A stretch of DNA of 64,000 bases from Sphagnum compactum (GCA_965153455.1 OZ234501.1:15612855-15676854); one strand, 5' to 3'. Positions 13,511 through 27,600 are shown, counted from the first letter of the stretch. The notes: a model not told the origin generated them from the sequence alone. Program-made: numbers and translations.

Positions 13511-16180
13511 TAATTTGTTTTAACATACTATGAAAAAAAGAGGTGTTTTATGACTCACCTTATAATTCAATATATTTGTACATCGTGAGTGCTAAGTAAC
13601 AAATTGCATGAGTTACAAGGTTACAACTCACCGTATATATGGTGCAACTCATTAATGTAATTCTATCAAAACAATTCAATTTTAACTACTATGCAACTCC
13701 ACTATAACTACACCCATTATATCACGCTGATGTCATTAATTGTCATCCATCCATTAAAATATGACACATCGCAGTTTGAAAAATTTTGGACATATTTTTT
13801 TTTTGAAATATTGATCTTCATCATCCATTATGATTGTTAATGATAGTTCAAAATTGTGACATATGATGTAATAAAAAAAATTGCCACATGGCATATTAAT
13901 TATATTTTGAAAAATAAAATAAAAATAAAAATCTATTTTAGTAGTTAGGGTGAAATATTTTAGTTGTTCTTTAGTTGCAAATTGAGTTACAATTATAAAA
14001 AGATTTTCCCTCATGTTTTTTGTGCTTGTTTTTCATTATGTAAGTTATAAAATAAAATTACTAATTATGTGATATTTATATTTGTGAATTTATTATTTAA
14101 TAGTAATTATTTTAATTAATTAAAATTTCAGATAATTAATTATTGCAATTAAATAAATAATTTTTTTATGTAACCAATTAAATTTATTAGCTAATTATTT
14201 CAAATAATTAATTAGATAATTTATTATTTACATTCATATAAATAATCACTTATCATCTGAATTTTTGAAAAAAATTATTATTTATTTTAATTAATTAATT
14301 AACTAATTATATGAATCAAATTTATTTATAATTCATAATAATTAATTATCAGTTTAATTATTTAATAATAATTAAATAAATTTAATATTCACTAATAATT
14401 AATAAATTAGTGAAAAAAATTCATTACTAAATATTAAATATTAAATATGAATCTGGGTAGAAAACATCAAGGTATAAATAGGCATATCCATATGTACTCT
14501 AAATTGAAATTTTTAATATAATATACACATTGCTTTTAATTACACATTTAAATTAGTTATATGTATAGAATTAATTAATTAAGTAACTAGTTCAGATAAT
14601 TAATGATTTGGTAATTATTGATGAATTAATAATTATTTCAAATAATCAATCTAATTCTTTATGAAGTATCCCTAACTTGGATAAGTATTTATCTAATTAT
14701 TATTTAATAAGTAATTATCTTGTTAGTTAATGTAAAATTAGTTATATGACTTACACTTATTTGTTCATACTAATAGTCAATTATTGAATATAATCAATAA
14801 GTTCAAAATAAGTAAGTGTATTAGGGTCGAACCATGTTATAAAGAGCCACATCCACCCTCTAAAACCACTATTATTTTGTTTTTTTTTAAATAATCTTTT
14901 AATACGTCTTTCAAAAAAATTAATTAAAAAAAAGTCTTGATATTATTATGTTAAGGTGTATATCAAAAAAATCTCAAAATATGTCATAATTGTTTTTTCC
15001 CAAATTGTGCTTTTAATGTCAATATCATTTTTAAATAATGGTTACGAGTATTTAAAGTATAAATTGCATATTTTTAATTCATTAGATTGATTCCAAATTT
15101 TTATGATATCTATATAATGTATTCACAATAACATTTTATTAAATATATATATTTATAATTCTTTTTATTATCAAAAATTCAAAAAATTAAATAGTGATTA
15201 TGACTGCTAATGGTACATGTTAGTATGATTACACCCATTAAACATAACTAATATTTAATAATAAAATTATTGAGAAAATAATTTTTTATAAAATATTACA
15301 TATGAATACATGTATCCTTACTAAATTATAAATAGTTTCACTATAATCATAACATACTTGAACAATAATATTTTAATAGTGGTGTGCTAATGGCATTACT
15401 AATTGTATCAATGGGAATCATAGTCGAAAACTAATTGCAAATGTATGCCATAGTGGGTGGTGGAAATGTGGACACATGGCATGATCGCATCTATATACAT
15501 TGTACATTAGTTGTAACATATTTGTTGCTTTAGTGGCACATTTACAATAGTTCTAAAATAGTTGCCACATGCAACACTTAAAAGAGTCAAAAATGGTTGA
15601 CTATTGAGACTTTAGTTAACACCAATGTTTGGATTTGAAATCCATTTTTTTTCAAAGATTTAATGTTAGTTATCAATGGTTACCAACACCATTTTAACAT
15701 CAATGCCATGTCATATACCACTTAAGATTTTAATTAACATTTTAGGTGTGGATTGGTGGTCAATTTTAACATCCTTAACATTAATCTAACATTCAAATTA
15801 ACATCAAGTGTGGCCATACTTGTACACTTTAATCTTAAGGGGAAGGGATCTAATTACACCTAGACATAGTTGTTTTAACCAACAAGTAAAAGGACATTTT
15901 TTAATAAAAAAACCTTTGCAAACATTATGGTTATGATAGCAGGCATTTTGTAGTTTTTGTAATGTGTAATGCCCACTTCATAATACTTATGTTGGAAAAA
16001 GCATGGTGTCAAGCCATATCACTGGCTTCAAGTTTTACCTTCTGTTGTTTAAGGGTGTAAGTAATGCCTTGCTACCAATGTTTACTCATGTACCTAACAT
16101 GTTATGTTTCTGTTAGTGTCATTGGAGGGCACGTCACGGTTACCTAGTGTATGTTGGAACCATTAGTGTGTTAGTAATAC
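13511..16180. other. very AT-rich intergenic DNA
   Basis: From about 14040 to 14820 the sequence is dominated by TAATTAATTA-type words and holds no usable frame. The remainder also shows no supported gene. Words such as TTAACATCAATGTT around 15590-15800 recur but do not form a clean repeat. Confidence 0.55.
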
Positions 16181-16191
16181 ATTGATTAGAA

Positions 16192-17830
16192 TTGACCATA
16201 CCAAAAGGAATGTTAACTCCAATTGTACGTAAACTTCTCAAATTCTTGTATGGATTGAAGCTATGTTCACAAGCTTGGCATTACTGTTTAGACAATCACT
16301 TGGTATTTCAAAGGTTTCAAAAGCTTGAATTGGATACTAACATTTACATTAAAACGCAAGTTTTTAAAGATATGTCATTAAAGTATTGTTTATGTTGATG
16401 ATTGTATATTAATTAACAATACATTAACTTTGATTGAGCAAACAAACTATGTTTCGTAAACAATAATTTGATATGATAGATGATGAAAAACTTCATTACA
16501 CCTTAGGCAATGCCATCCTACACGACCAAGAAAGATGGATACCATATCAAGAAAATATTTGATTTCAAATTACAAGAATTTCACATGTTTAATTGTAATC
16601 CACCTAAACCCCATGCAAGTGGACACAAGACTAAATAAAGTAGTTTTTTCAAATACTCTAATTATGCAAGCTATGATGGATAAATATCCATATTAAAAAA
16701 TAGTTGGTAGTTTTATTTTGTCCCCAAATGCCCTTCATGCACATCTTTGTGCTCCTCAACTTCCTATAATGAACCTAGACTACTTGCACATGGACAAATC
16801 ACATATGGGTTAGTCCCTTGCCCCGAATCCAATCTTGAACAAACTTTCTACTAAAGGCCATTCCCTCCTGCCTAAGGTAGGAAGGACTAAACCTGCTACA
16901 AACTTCCCATTTGGTCCAAAACTTTGTCACCAAAATTCACTTGACTTCATCTAATAGCCTAACTACAACTTACATTTAGGTTATTTTTAAGAGAACACTT
17001 ATGTCCTCTCAAAAGCCCTCCTTCCAACTTGGCACACCTTTTGTGTTGGGTGGTGGCCTATCGTGTCAAGAATCAAACCCAATTTGATAATCAAGTCACG
17101 TAACCCATATCAACATAGGGGTCACCCATGGTGGTCTCGACATGGGCATTGATTGGATGAGCCCACATTTGGTGTTGCCTAGAAGGGCATGTCACCTTAT
17201 GCATTCAATTGTTAATTCAAAATCAAATTGTGCATTTGTTGCAAGTGGCCTTGCACAATATCTTTCCAATCCAAGAGACATGCACATCCAAGCTCTTAAA
17301 AATATTGTGCAATACATCAAAGGAACATTAAACTATGGCATCAAATATCAAATATTTGGAAATGGTCAAATTTTACATTGATATTTTCATATAGATTAGG
17401 TAGAAACAAGATTTTCAATGTTTTACATCATGTTATTATTTATATTCGCTAAAGAAACAACAATACATTGTTCTTTGTTCCACATAATTTAAATACATGA
17501 TTTTGGCTAAAGCAATACCCAAAGTTGTATGGTTATTGAAACTTTTAGTCAAACTTGGATTTGAACAAAAAGATCTGATTATAATTTATTCAAATTCCCA
17601 AATTGCATAAGCTCATAGTGAAAACCTTAAATTCTTACAACAAGCATGTTAATACCCAATACCATTTTACTTGAAAAAAGGTTCTTGAAAAAAAATATCG
17701 AGTCAAGTATACTCCTACTATAGCCATGATAAGAAATATTTTAATAAAAGTCCTAACTTGAGAAAAAAAACATTATTTTTACATGGAGTTAAGTATGTGC
17801 ACATTACTAGATATCATTTCAAAACTCAAT
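16192..17830 (+). pseudogene. Copia retrotransposon remnant (reverse transcriptase and RNase H)
   Basis: Plus-strand pieces follow Ty1/Copia pol order. The reverse transcriptase part reads RKLLKFLYGLKLCSQAWHY (about 16230-16285), DTNIYIK, and then YVDDCILINN at about 16392-16420, which carries the YVDD catalytic motif. An RNase H part follows: LAQYLSNPRDMHIQALKNIV and YIKGTLNYGI at about 17245-17345, then broken pieces matching KYMILAKA, VVWLLKLLVKLGF, YSNSQIA and QYHF up to about 17680, and a PT-x-MIADI-x-x-K end near 17715-17760. Stops and frameshifts are frequent, and about 400 bases of unrelated sequence (roughly 16735-17150) interrupt it. No flanking LTR pair was recognised. Confidence 0.8.
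16735..17150. other. unrelated insertion within the Copia remnant
   Basis: Between the pieces reading SFILSPNALHAHL and FVASGLAQYLSNPR, Copia-like reading is lost for about 400 bases. The interval is less AT-rich than its surroundings and contains no recognised motif. It could be a later insertion or simply highly diverged Copia sequence; its ends are approximate. Confidence 0.35.
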
Positions 17831-20160
17831 GCTTTGATTGTTGAAATGGATGTCATTCCCAATATCCAAAGCTCCATTCATGCGTTAGTCACTTACATCA
17901 ACTTAAAATTCCAACAATTCTTACAAATATTGTGAACTCAATCATTATTCTCCATGTGATTCATTATTTCAACCATAATGGAGACCCAAAGAATTTTCTT
18001 CTCAAGCAATCGATCCTCTCCTCACACCAAAAACAAAGAAATTTTAGAATGAAAAAAGATATGAACACAAACAAGAGCATGACCTAAAGTTGAAATCCAA
18101 AAATAATTTATGTTTGGGTCATAAAGATAAGTTTAGCTATAATTTTAATCAACTTACAAAATTCGAAGAACTTAAACAATAAACCAAAAGGTCTAGTGGC
18201 TTATGATGGAAATGACATTCAACCATTTTCTCATTATGTTATTCAAGAAAGATAGCAAATAGTCCAAACATCTTGCTCTAAGAATTTCAACATGAACAAT
18301 AAATATCAAAGCTTCATGTGACTCCCCAGCAACAACATACTTGGTGACTTGAAAGTCCATGCCAGATGTGGCATTAGCCCCAAGCAATGTCAAACACTTA
18401 TGTCAAGTACCCAAATAAAAATTATGAAAACTATCAAAATTTTAAACATTGGAATCATTAAACAAAGCGTAATAAAAAAATAAAGTATCTAAAATGAGTT
18501 TTGAAATAAAACAATCCAAAACAATGCTACACACAAAAACATATTTACCTAAAAAAAATCCACAAAGAAGAGAAAATTACACTTAGAAAGCTCAATGAAA
18601 AAGACAAAATTATGTTCCAACACCACAAGGAAACCCACTATGTGGAAAAACCCTAATCCATAGAATAAAATAATTTTACATGAATAAAAAAATGTTTTAT
18701 CCATTTTTGAAAGATGAATAGTTAAAAGATGTATAAACTAATGCACAAGTAAGAATGGAGGAACTATTATTATGTTAAGAGTACACTCATCTCTTTAAAT
18801 ATTCCAATATGAAAAGGTGTGATCTTCATATGTAATATCCTCTAAACTCTTAATACTTACAAATATAATAATTCATTTTTTAATATAATATATTTATTTC
18901 ATCTTTCTCTATGTTTTGTCTCTATGTTTTGTCTCTTATACGATTCTCACACTACCTTGCGTCCATATGAGGATGGGTTTTCCATTTCTTGCATAAGCTT
19001 CATGCTTTTTGTAAAGCCCCATCGAATTTCACAAAAATCTTGATTACTTTTCAAAAAAAAGAAAAATATGAAAAAAGGTGTCGTGTGTTTATGTGCAATA
19101 ATGCCCTGGTCCTAATAGTTTCAATAATTTTCACAATTCAATTACCCATTTGATAACCATCTCTAAGACCCTATAATACCCTTGGTTTTGAAAAAGAAAA
19201 GTAAAAGGGCCAAACAAATGGTTTGAATGGTTAAAATAGAAATTGTTGGCTCATCACCCCCCTAATGGCAAGTTCATACAATATAAGTTTGGCACTAAAG
19301 TATCAAATAATTATTTTATTTTTAAATTTTCATGTTAGTAATAAAAAAATAATTAAAATTTCCCTCCCTTTGGCACACTTGCATTTTCAACTCCTTTTTT
19401 TTTTTTGCTTTGACTTCCATAGCATTCTTCTCAAGCTTTGCCTTTATAGATGGTAGTCCTTTCCTCCAACTCCCTTTATGTGATCCCCTCTTCAATTTTG
19501 TCCACACTTACCTCATTTACAACATGACATTTAGAAGTTAGGACCCTAAACTTTAATCATTGTGAAAGAGAAAACAATAATGATAGAGCTGTGAGGTGAG
19601 GTTAGGTGATTATGGGCAGAGTTGGATGAAACAAATGTAATGGAAAGCTAACGTTTGAGGCCAGGGCAACAAAATATTCTGTCATAAATTCCCTGTTTTT
19701 GGGGAGGGAGGAATTTTTTTAAAAGAATATTTCAACTTCAAAAAGCACCCAAAAAATCATCCTAATTGTGTGCAATAAGCTCTTCTAGTTTAATATTTTG
19801 GTAATTGTGTACAATAAGATCTTCTAGTTTAATATTTTGAGTATTGTCGAATTTCACTAAATATACTTATGGACCCCAATCACTACTTGAGCAACATCAC
19901 AAAATTGAAAAATAAAACACTGATGGGTTGTTGTTCCTTCTTTCGATTCTTTTTCCCACAAAAGGCAATAAAATTTCCCACTATTGCATAAATAAATAGA
20001 TAAATTATCATTTTTAATTAAAAAAAGAAAAAAACACTTGCCTTCCCCTCCCTTTTACAAAATCAAAGGATCTCTATACAATATTTTAAATGTTAAAATA
20101 CAAAATCTTGGCTGTGTTGTCAAAGACTACCTACCCACCCACAAACCAAGTTTCTATTTT
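17831..20160. other. AT-rich intergenic DNA with one short tandem duplication
   Basis: No gene is supported. At 19767-19845 the phrase GTGTGCAATAAGCTCTTCTA, continuing into AGTTTAATATTTTG, occurs twice in tandem at a spacing of 42 bases. Short open frames around 19265-19507 overlap on both strands and look fortuitous. Confidence 0.5.
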
Positions 20161-20169
20161 TAATTGACG

Positions 20170-21076
20170 TGGTGGCCTGCATTCGACGACCCCCAAAACG
20201 CCGACGACCATGGAAGAAGGAAAGCCCACTCGAAAGCTCCTTTTGGCCAAAAAAAAAAATAATAATCACAAAAAACACACAAAACAAACGACAAAATGTG
20301 GACACCCGCTCCCTCCCCCGCGCCCCCCGCGCGAAGCGAAATTCAGAACGACTTCGGAATAAATCCATTGCTGATGGTGCAGAGCCGATTCCAGAGCGCA
20401 ATTGATGACTCTAGACGACGAGGAGCAAGCTGCAAAAATTGTACGAGGATTGTGAACTTTCTTTTTTTGTTTTTGTCTGTGTATTTCGTTTTGCAACTCA
20501 CATCTTCTTTTGCCAAATGTTGCCGTGTTTTTCTTCTTGTGTTTTTTTTTCCCCTCTTCTTTGCATGTAATTTCATTCTGTCTTTCTTCGTAGCTTTCTT
20601 TCTTTCGTTCTTTCTTTCTTTGTCGTTACGGTCTTCTTCTTCTTCTTGTTATTTTTCTTTCTTTCTTTTTAATCGTGTGGCAATTGTCAGGTACGTATGC
20701 AATTGTTGGAAGTCTTTATCTTATTTTCGTCGCTTTTCCTTTTTTGTGAAACTGAAGATACAAATCGAGGATCAGCAACAGGCTTTGTGTTTTCTCTTTT
20801 TTGCGTGGCGACGTAGCGAAGGAGAAAGAAAAGAGAGAACGGTTTTGCGGAATTTGTGAAGAAAACCTTGACAAAAAAAGGTACGCTGCTGCTTTGTCCC
20901 TTCTTGTATATAGCATGTGCGAATTTGTGTTATTGATTGTGATATCTTAATTGATTTTCAATTTCAGAAAGAGACAATGGCGTGTTGCGGCAATGCGTCT
21001 CTGTCGATATTACTATTGTACAAGAGCACAAAAGTTGAACGTCCTGCAAATTGCGATGTTTCTTGACGAGTTTTTG

Positions 21077-21160
<84 letters not shown>

Positions 21161-21357
21161 ACGTTCTGGCTGAGAGATGCGCTTTTTGGAGTTGAAGAAC
21201 AAAGATAGCGGCAGCAGGGGGGGTGGGAGATTTATTCAGATCCTTGCTTCTGGAAGAATGTCAATCTACTTAAAATTGACAGATACGCCTTCATTGTAGT
21301 GTAGGTGAGAAGCAGCAGAGACGGAGGAGAAAGAAAGCCTGCTAAAAGAGGAGCAAC
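20170..21357 (+). promoter_or_regulatory. GC-richer 5' flank and probable leader of the ceQORH-like gene
   Basis: This interval is clearly less AT-rich than the preceding 20 kb and leads directly into the start codon at 21358. It contains pyrimidine-rich tracts (about 20460-20680), a possible spliced leader with a donor-like AAAAAAAGGTACGC at about 20875 and an acceptor-like CAATTTCAG ending near 20967, and a GT/GA microsatellite. Open frames here are low-complexity on both strands and are not called as genes. The transcription start cannot be fixed. Confidence 0.4.
21078..21154. repeat. compound (GT)n-(GA)n microsatellite
   Basis: An uninterrupted GT run switches directly to a GA run of about 45 bases, ending in GAGTTTT. 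It lies about 200 bases upstream of the ceQORH-like start codon, within the likely promoter or leader. Confidence 0.95.
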
Positions 21358-24244
21358 ATGGCCAAGACGATGCAAGTAGTGCAGTACTCTACCTTTGGCG
21401 GCGGTGCTGCAGCTCTCCAGGTACGGTAGTATTAACTATTAACTACCAGGTTGTATGGGCGGTGACTGTTGTAGTCGCGTTTTTTCCATCTACCAAGGAA
21501 GGTTTTTTAACGCAGCGCACGAGGATATATCCAAACCCGCTGCTATCTCTCCCTCTTTTCATGTGTTCAGAGCATCTCCAGCGGTGCTCAGTATGTGACT
21601 TTGCAAGAATATTTCTCACATCCAAGTTTTAGTTATTTACTTCTTTCCAACCCCACCCATAAAACTGCCCAAATACATGGGAGAGTACTAATAGCCATTC
21701 ACGTGGACCAATCAAACTATCTAGCCACGACCAGGAGCAACAGTGAAATCATTTCCACGGCTCTTCCCGGCCCTTGGAAAAAGTACATTTTTCTCGGGCC
21801 ACAGCAGCCTTCAGTGGGCCCACTGGATATGACTGCTGCACGCCCTCCAAGGTTTCCAATGCAGGCCCCCATACTGAGCACCAGTGGAGCTGCTCTTATG
21901 CACCACTCTGATAATGTTTTAGAGGTTAGTCATGGGAGATCGAAGTGAGTCTTTGTCCCAAATTCCACAAGCAAGTCTGGTTTCTACCTGATATTTCAAC
22001 TCTAATGCAACTGCAGCATGCGGAAGTGCCAGTGCCTACACCAGGGAAAGAACAGGTGCTGGTGAAAGTAGAAGCTGCCAGTGTGAACCCAGTTGACTGG
22101 AAATTTCAGCAGGGTGTACTCAGACCCTTCGGGCCAGCCAAGATGCCTTGCATACCAGGTAAGAGCTGAAAAGCAGTTGTGACATCTATGAGCTTGCAAA
22201 CCATCAACTTAACATGACAACAATTCAGTGTATTGGGCGTGGTCTGTCACATGTTGCTGATTGCAGCTTCATCAGCTTCTATTCAGTCTTGGTGCATTGC
22301 AGTGAGAAATTTTGAATTCCTGAATTTTACGACACATTGTCTAGTTTTGTTGCATGTTTGCAAATGTGTCATGTCTGCAAGCAGATGTTTATTTAGACAC
22401 TGGTGGTTTATTTTCTTCTCAAAAGTAATAATTGTGCATCATCTCATTGCTGTGCTTACATGGAGTCCCCCTTGCAATTAACATTCATTCTGGCACTCAG
22501 AATTTTTTGATTTCTTTTCACTGTTCTATAGGGTTGCATTTCCTTCTTTTTGTCTGTCTGTTGATTTATAATTGTCACATCTGAAATAGATCTCAATAAT
22601 GTTGTAATCAGGTGATCTCACAATTCTAATCAGGTTGGATTAAATCACAAGTTTGGAGTTGTTCTCAGTAATTATCAAGATATATATTCTAACACCTGGT
22701 TCAAGGTCTTCCAGTTCTGGACCTGCTGAAGGGGAGGATAAATCCTGTGTTTCTTCTTTAAATGCTCATTAGATTTAGTCTAGGGCCAACATGAGTAGAT
22801 AGAAGAACAGGAAATGGGGGAATTTTCTAAAGGAATCCAACACATCTTGTGTCGACAACACATTGTTTGAAGAGAATCTCAGCTTCTGGAAATGGACCAT
22901 AGAAATCTGAATTTCTTGCTCTAACTTTCAGGAATTGATATTGCCGGGGAGGTTGTTGGCCTGGGCCCTGGAGTAACAAGTTTTAAAGTTGGGGACAAGG
23001 TTGTGGCCTTACTGGAATTTCTTAAGGTATTTCTTCTGCCCTGCATAAGATCAACTTGCAATGCAAGAAGTATATAAAATGTCCAACACCATTTGCACCT
23101 GAAAGATTAGGGATGCAAGATGGTGCATATTTTTGTTTTTAACACAAGACAAAGGTCTGTGAAGGTCTGTGCAGGTTTCGATGCAATTTTTGGTGTGTCT
23201 TTAGACTTGGTGTGTGCACCTAGGGTGTATGAGCTTGTACATCTGGTATTACACGTTTGGATATGGACAAGTCTTGTTGCAGCACCAAGGGGAAAAGAAA
23301 TGCCCTTGGAAACTCCTTGCAAGTACTAAGTTGGTGGGGGGCTCTATTTCCAGGGTGGATCACTAGCAGAGTATGCAGTAGCATCTATCAAATCAACAGC
23401 AAAGCGGCCAGAGGAGATCTCAGCAACAGATGCTGCCCCTTTGGGTGTTGGAGGTACATCAGCGTTGCAAACCATCCGTGATGCTGCTGGAATTAAGTTT
23501 GATGGGAGCAATCAAGTGACAAAGAATGTGCTCATAACAGGCGCTTCTGGTGGCGTTGGGACATACGCAGTGCAGGTGCCCCCTGTCTGTCTCTCTTTAT
23601 TTCTCTTGAAGTCTATCACAGAAGACCATATCAAGCATAGTCTTATTAGATTTGAGAATTGACTTTGTATTGTGTATTTGAAGCCTTTTGGCCCTCCTTT
23701 GGCTGCTATATACCTCTCTTCTTTTTCTTTCTGGAAAGGGAAAGGTTCCTGAGTTGTTACCAGTTTAAACTTGCAGCTTGCAAAGCTAGCAGGTGTCCAT
23801 GTGACAGCAACATGTGGGGCTCGGAATATTGACTTGGTCAAAAGTCTTGGGGCTGATGAAGTACTCGACTACAAGACCCCTGAAGGGAAAAACCTCCAGA
23901 GTCCATCAGGGAAAAAGTATGATGTGGTGTTGAATTATAGTTTACAGCCGTTCTCCTCCTTTAAACCCCAGCTTGCACCTCGGGGAAAGGTGATTGACCT
24001 CAGTGGCTCTCCGAAATTATTCTTGACAAAAGCAATTCAAATTGTAACTTTCCAAAAGCAAACCCTGGTCCCATTCTTCATGGCAAACAATGGTGATGAC
24101 CTTCAGTTTGTGACAAACCTGGTGAAAGAGGGCAAGTTGAAGACTATCATTGACTCTACATACCCATTGTCAAAGGCTGAGGACGCATGGGTTCGCGGCA
24201 TTGAGGGAAGTGCTACTGGAAAGATTGTTGTCACTATGGTGTAA
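21358..24244 (+). CDS. CEQORH: quinone oxidoreductase-like protein, chloroplast envelope type (329 aa, five exons)
   Basis: A zinc-independent medium-chain dehydrogenase/reductase of the quinone oxidoreductase family. Exons are 21358-21420, 22017-22158, 22932-23026, 23354-23575 and 23777-24244; all junctions are GT-AG and phases agree, giving 990 nt including the stop. The 329-residue length equals that of the Arabidopsis chloroplast envelope homologue ceQORH, and wording is close throughout: VEAASVNPVDWK near residues 45-56, a GEVVGLGPGV block near 72-81, the Rossmann dinucleotide loop ITGASGGVG at about 161-169, and HVTATCGARN plus SLGADEVLDYKTPEG in exon 5. The family reduces quinones or activated alpha,beta-unsaturated carbonyls with NADPH. 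ceQORH reaches the inner chloroplast envelope without a cleaved transit peptide, and none is visible here. The start codon is the first ATG of exon 1, preceded by GAGCAAC. Intron 1 carries a MITE. The gene looks intact. Confidence 0.93.
21569..21896. mobile_element. 328-bp MITE in intron 1 of the ceQORH-like gene
   Basis: Terminal inverted repeats of about 27 bases bound this segment. The left end at 21569-21595 begins AGAGCATCTCCAGCGGTGCT. The right end at 21870-21896, read on the minus strand, begins AGAGCAGCTCCACTGGTGCT; both continue CAGTATG. About 23 of 27 positions agree. The interior has no transposase. A GAGCATCTCCA-type terminus is common among plant MITEs, but superfamily assignment is open because no convincing target-site duplication is visible. 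Confidence 0.75.
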
Positions 24245-24680
24245 GATAGAGATTTGTGATGGCAGGGAAGTGGTCCTCACAAGTTTGCCCAATGACAACA
24301 GGGTGACAACATTGAGATCTGTTCCAAAACATTAGCCTGGTCTTCCCCTCAGGTAAACTGTCTCCTTGCTTGTGCTTATGTCATGTTTATGTATGGAAAG
24401 CCACTGGTATTGCTGAGCATAATATGTCAGACTGCAGCATGTGGTCTTTATACCTCAAATGTTTACAAGCAGGTAAAATATTGACATTTGAGAATAGGTT
24501 TTACATCACCTGTTTGGAAAATTTTAGCATTGCCAATTACTTATGGGTGTTGTTGTGGTGTTTACTAATACACCACATTCTGCATGTATCTAATGTCTCC
24601 TTATAAATGTAGGCTGACTACGAAGTGTAAGTGGCAAGAGTTGGAGTTTTCCTTTATCTAGCAATAAACTCTTTTCTGCA
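24245..24680 (+). other. 3' UTR and candidate polyadenylation region of the ceQORH-like gene
   Basis: After the TAA at 24242-24244 the sequence stays moderately GC-rich and then becomes T-rich. An AATAAA hexamer at about 24663-24668 is a plausible polyadenylation signal. The 3' end of the transcript is inferred. Confidence 0.4.
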
Positions 24681-27600
24681 GAATTCTGTTTTGTCTGAAG
24701 CTTATGATGTTTGTCAATGTGCAACAGAAACATAGGACCTTTGGTTGTTTGAGCATGTCTCGCAGATCGGCGATTGTGCTCCTCTGACATTGTGTGGTAA
24801 TCACAGTTCATTTCCTCTTTTGAGCTTTGTGTTGCCATCAATGAAGCTGCTCATTGCAAATTGCATTGTAATCACAAAAGTGATCCTTGCTTGAAATTGT
24901 CTTGCAACCTCAATTTGTCTTGCAATCATAGAAAATCCCCCTTTTCAAAATTGCATTACAATTGCCAATTCTCATCCTCAGTAGTTCAAATGGAGAATTG
25001 GCAACACAAATTGGCAATTGTCCTAAATAAGAAAGATTTCTCCCTTGCTATGATTCATTTTGCCATGACATTCATTTGAAGACTTCCGCTTCAACAATAG
25101 CAAAATCTTCCATCTTTGTACATAAGCTTCTTGAGGTTTTATTCAGTGTTGGCCAGCTGGGTTCTAGGTTGGTTTCAGATCCAGTCACACCATATGTTTC
25201 ATTATAATGTTTTAATGGTTTTCCATGGCGTAAATCTCTTGTAAGTTTTTGAAGGAGTCAAATTTAGTGACATCATACTAGTTGAAAATAGCCTTGGAAG
25301 AACTTTTCATGTCCTTTGCTCAAACCTCTTCAAGGTGGCATAAAGTGACAGGAAGTATGCCCCATGCTACCATTATTAATCATTGTTCCAATAAAAGCTT
25401 AAGGTGTGGTCAACTTCCAAAGTTTGATTCCGTGCTCAAGAATCTTCTTCAGTGCTTAAACAAGTTTTTTTTAATATAGATACTTTTGCCTTGTAAATTG
25501 TGTTGAAGATGAAGAGGGTTCCTTGTTTCTTCCAACTCCAAAGTCATAGCTTATCATGCTAGTCATTCAAAATGATGTAAGGAAGGTCTTTGCTTGCTTA
25601 TAAGCCTTATTAGACAATTTGTAAAAAAATGTCTTTTGACTTCCAAAACAAGAATGGGTTGGACATGGTAAAAGTGTAGGGTAAAGCCCCAAAGTGAGGG
25701 CATTCTCAAAATAAGGGGCCCAGGACAAAGGATGTGATAGGCATTTAAAAATGGTTGCAAAGGAAAAAATTGTATTGTTCATGAGCCAAAACATCTAGAT
25801 GGAGCAATTGTCATTCCTAAATGTAAGAAAGAACTGAGGTTGTAAATGCTCAATTACCACAAAATGCAATTTGATTAATGACAACAACCAAAACCAAACT
25901 GGTGCCCATGAGATGTATGGAAGGATGCATGAATGTAAGCATTAAGGTTGGAAATGCCTAATTACCAACCATGTAGTAGTTCAACTAAAATCATGTTAAC
26001 AGCCATAAGATATATGGAAGGAATGTATATCTATACTACAGCATATCGCAGCTACAAAAAATAAGAACTAGAAGACATTTGAAGTCTTGAAAAGAAGAAG
26101 AATAAAGACATGAATAGTGGAAAAAGAAATTTGGAATTTGAGAGAAAACAATGGAAAAGAGAATTCGTGGAACAATTTTGCTATTATAACAGTTGTTGTT
26201 TTGAACTTGCTATGAGGTGCAGAGCTAATTTGTGATGAGTTACTTGTTGAATCATTTGGTGAAACTCTCTCACTGATTAGATCACTGCCCAAAGTATTTC
26301 ACCAGCTGCGAATGTGAAGAAGATAAAGTGAATAATGAAATGTGATGTGTAGACGTGGGTGAGTAGTAAGCTGGTGGAAGGGGATTAAAAACATGAAATG
26401 AATAGGTGAAGGGTCAGAAAACCATAATTGTGTCATCTAGAGCCCCAGTTATGGGAAGTTCATTAAAGAAAGCTCATAATTGACAAATGGTGAATCCGCA
26501 TGCTATGATCTTTATACTGATTATGGCATATTAAAAATCATGAGATTTGTGAATTTCATCGTTTTAGGGAATGAAATAGAACAAGTCTTAGTTTTAGGAG
26601 ATGACACACTTTCTAGCTTGTGCAAAGAGTTCTTTCTGAGACTCAAAATTTGATGGAAGGCAGATGTTTCATTCTCCCTTCAAAATTTTGCTGTCAAGTA
26701 ATACTTCAGTGTTTACAAGAAAAACTCTTATTATGGGCATTGGATGGGTTGCTGAAAGTAGTAGAATTATACATGACGTGAAAGAGGTTTGAATCCAGGT
26801 TATCTGATAAACCATTTTAGAAATGAACTTGTGGGCAAATATAGTCCAGATCGATAAATGCAAGCCAAATTAATTTGATTTGACTTTGCATTTTAGTTAA
26901 GTTGTATTTCCATATATTGAAGGTGGATTAACCACTAAAAAGCCCATGAATGTTTTATACTATTACATTTAGAATTCAAATAGATTTGTTGATGAAGTTA
27001 CCCGATTTGGAAGAGGCTTCATCAAAGGGTTATTTCACCAATCCAAACCATTTCAAAAGCATACACTTCATAGTCCCATCACTGTAAGACATCTAACAAC
27101 CGTATGTGTAGAACATCAACTTAAGAGTTGCAATATAAAAAGAGTCTCCACCAAGAGCTGTATAATGGCTTGTAAGTAGTATTTTTGTTGAAGTAAAACC
27201 TTTAAATAGTGTGAAACTGAGTTTGGACTTGTCAATGTGCACAAGTAATATTGCTCTCCAAAAGGGCCCAGTAAAAAAGAATGATTTTTTTTTTATTGGC
27301 CTACGTGGTGGCATTTATTTAAATGGTCTCTCATTTTTTTTATAATTCAATACTTCATGTTTTATGGGTGAGGATCAGGGTTTTTTTTTTCCAACTTTTT
27401 GATATAGCCAAACTCACAATCATCCACAAGAATATTTAGCCAAATTTGGCTATGGTCATATATGAAAGGAGAATTTTTCAGGAATCCTTTTATATTTTGA
27501 CTATCTGCTGGAACTTGTGGTAAATCTGGAAAATTTAAAACAAAAAAATTCAAAATCTGGTGAATTAAGGTTATTTGTCTCACAAAAATCCTTCGCATGT

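Noticed and set aside
20296-20859. 187-codon plus-strand frame before the ceQORH-like gene
   Set aside because: Mostly Phe/Leu/Ser from pyrimidine runs; overlapping frames on the other strand are equally long. It is best read as leader or promoter sequence.
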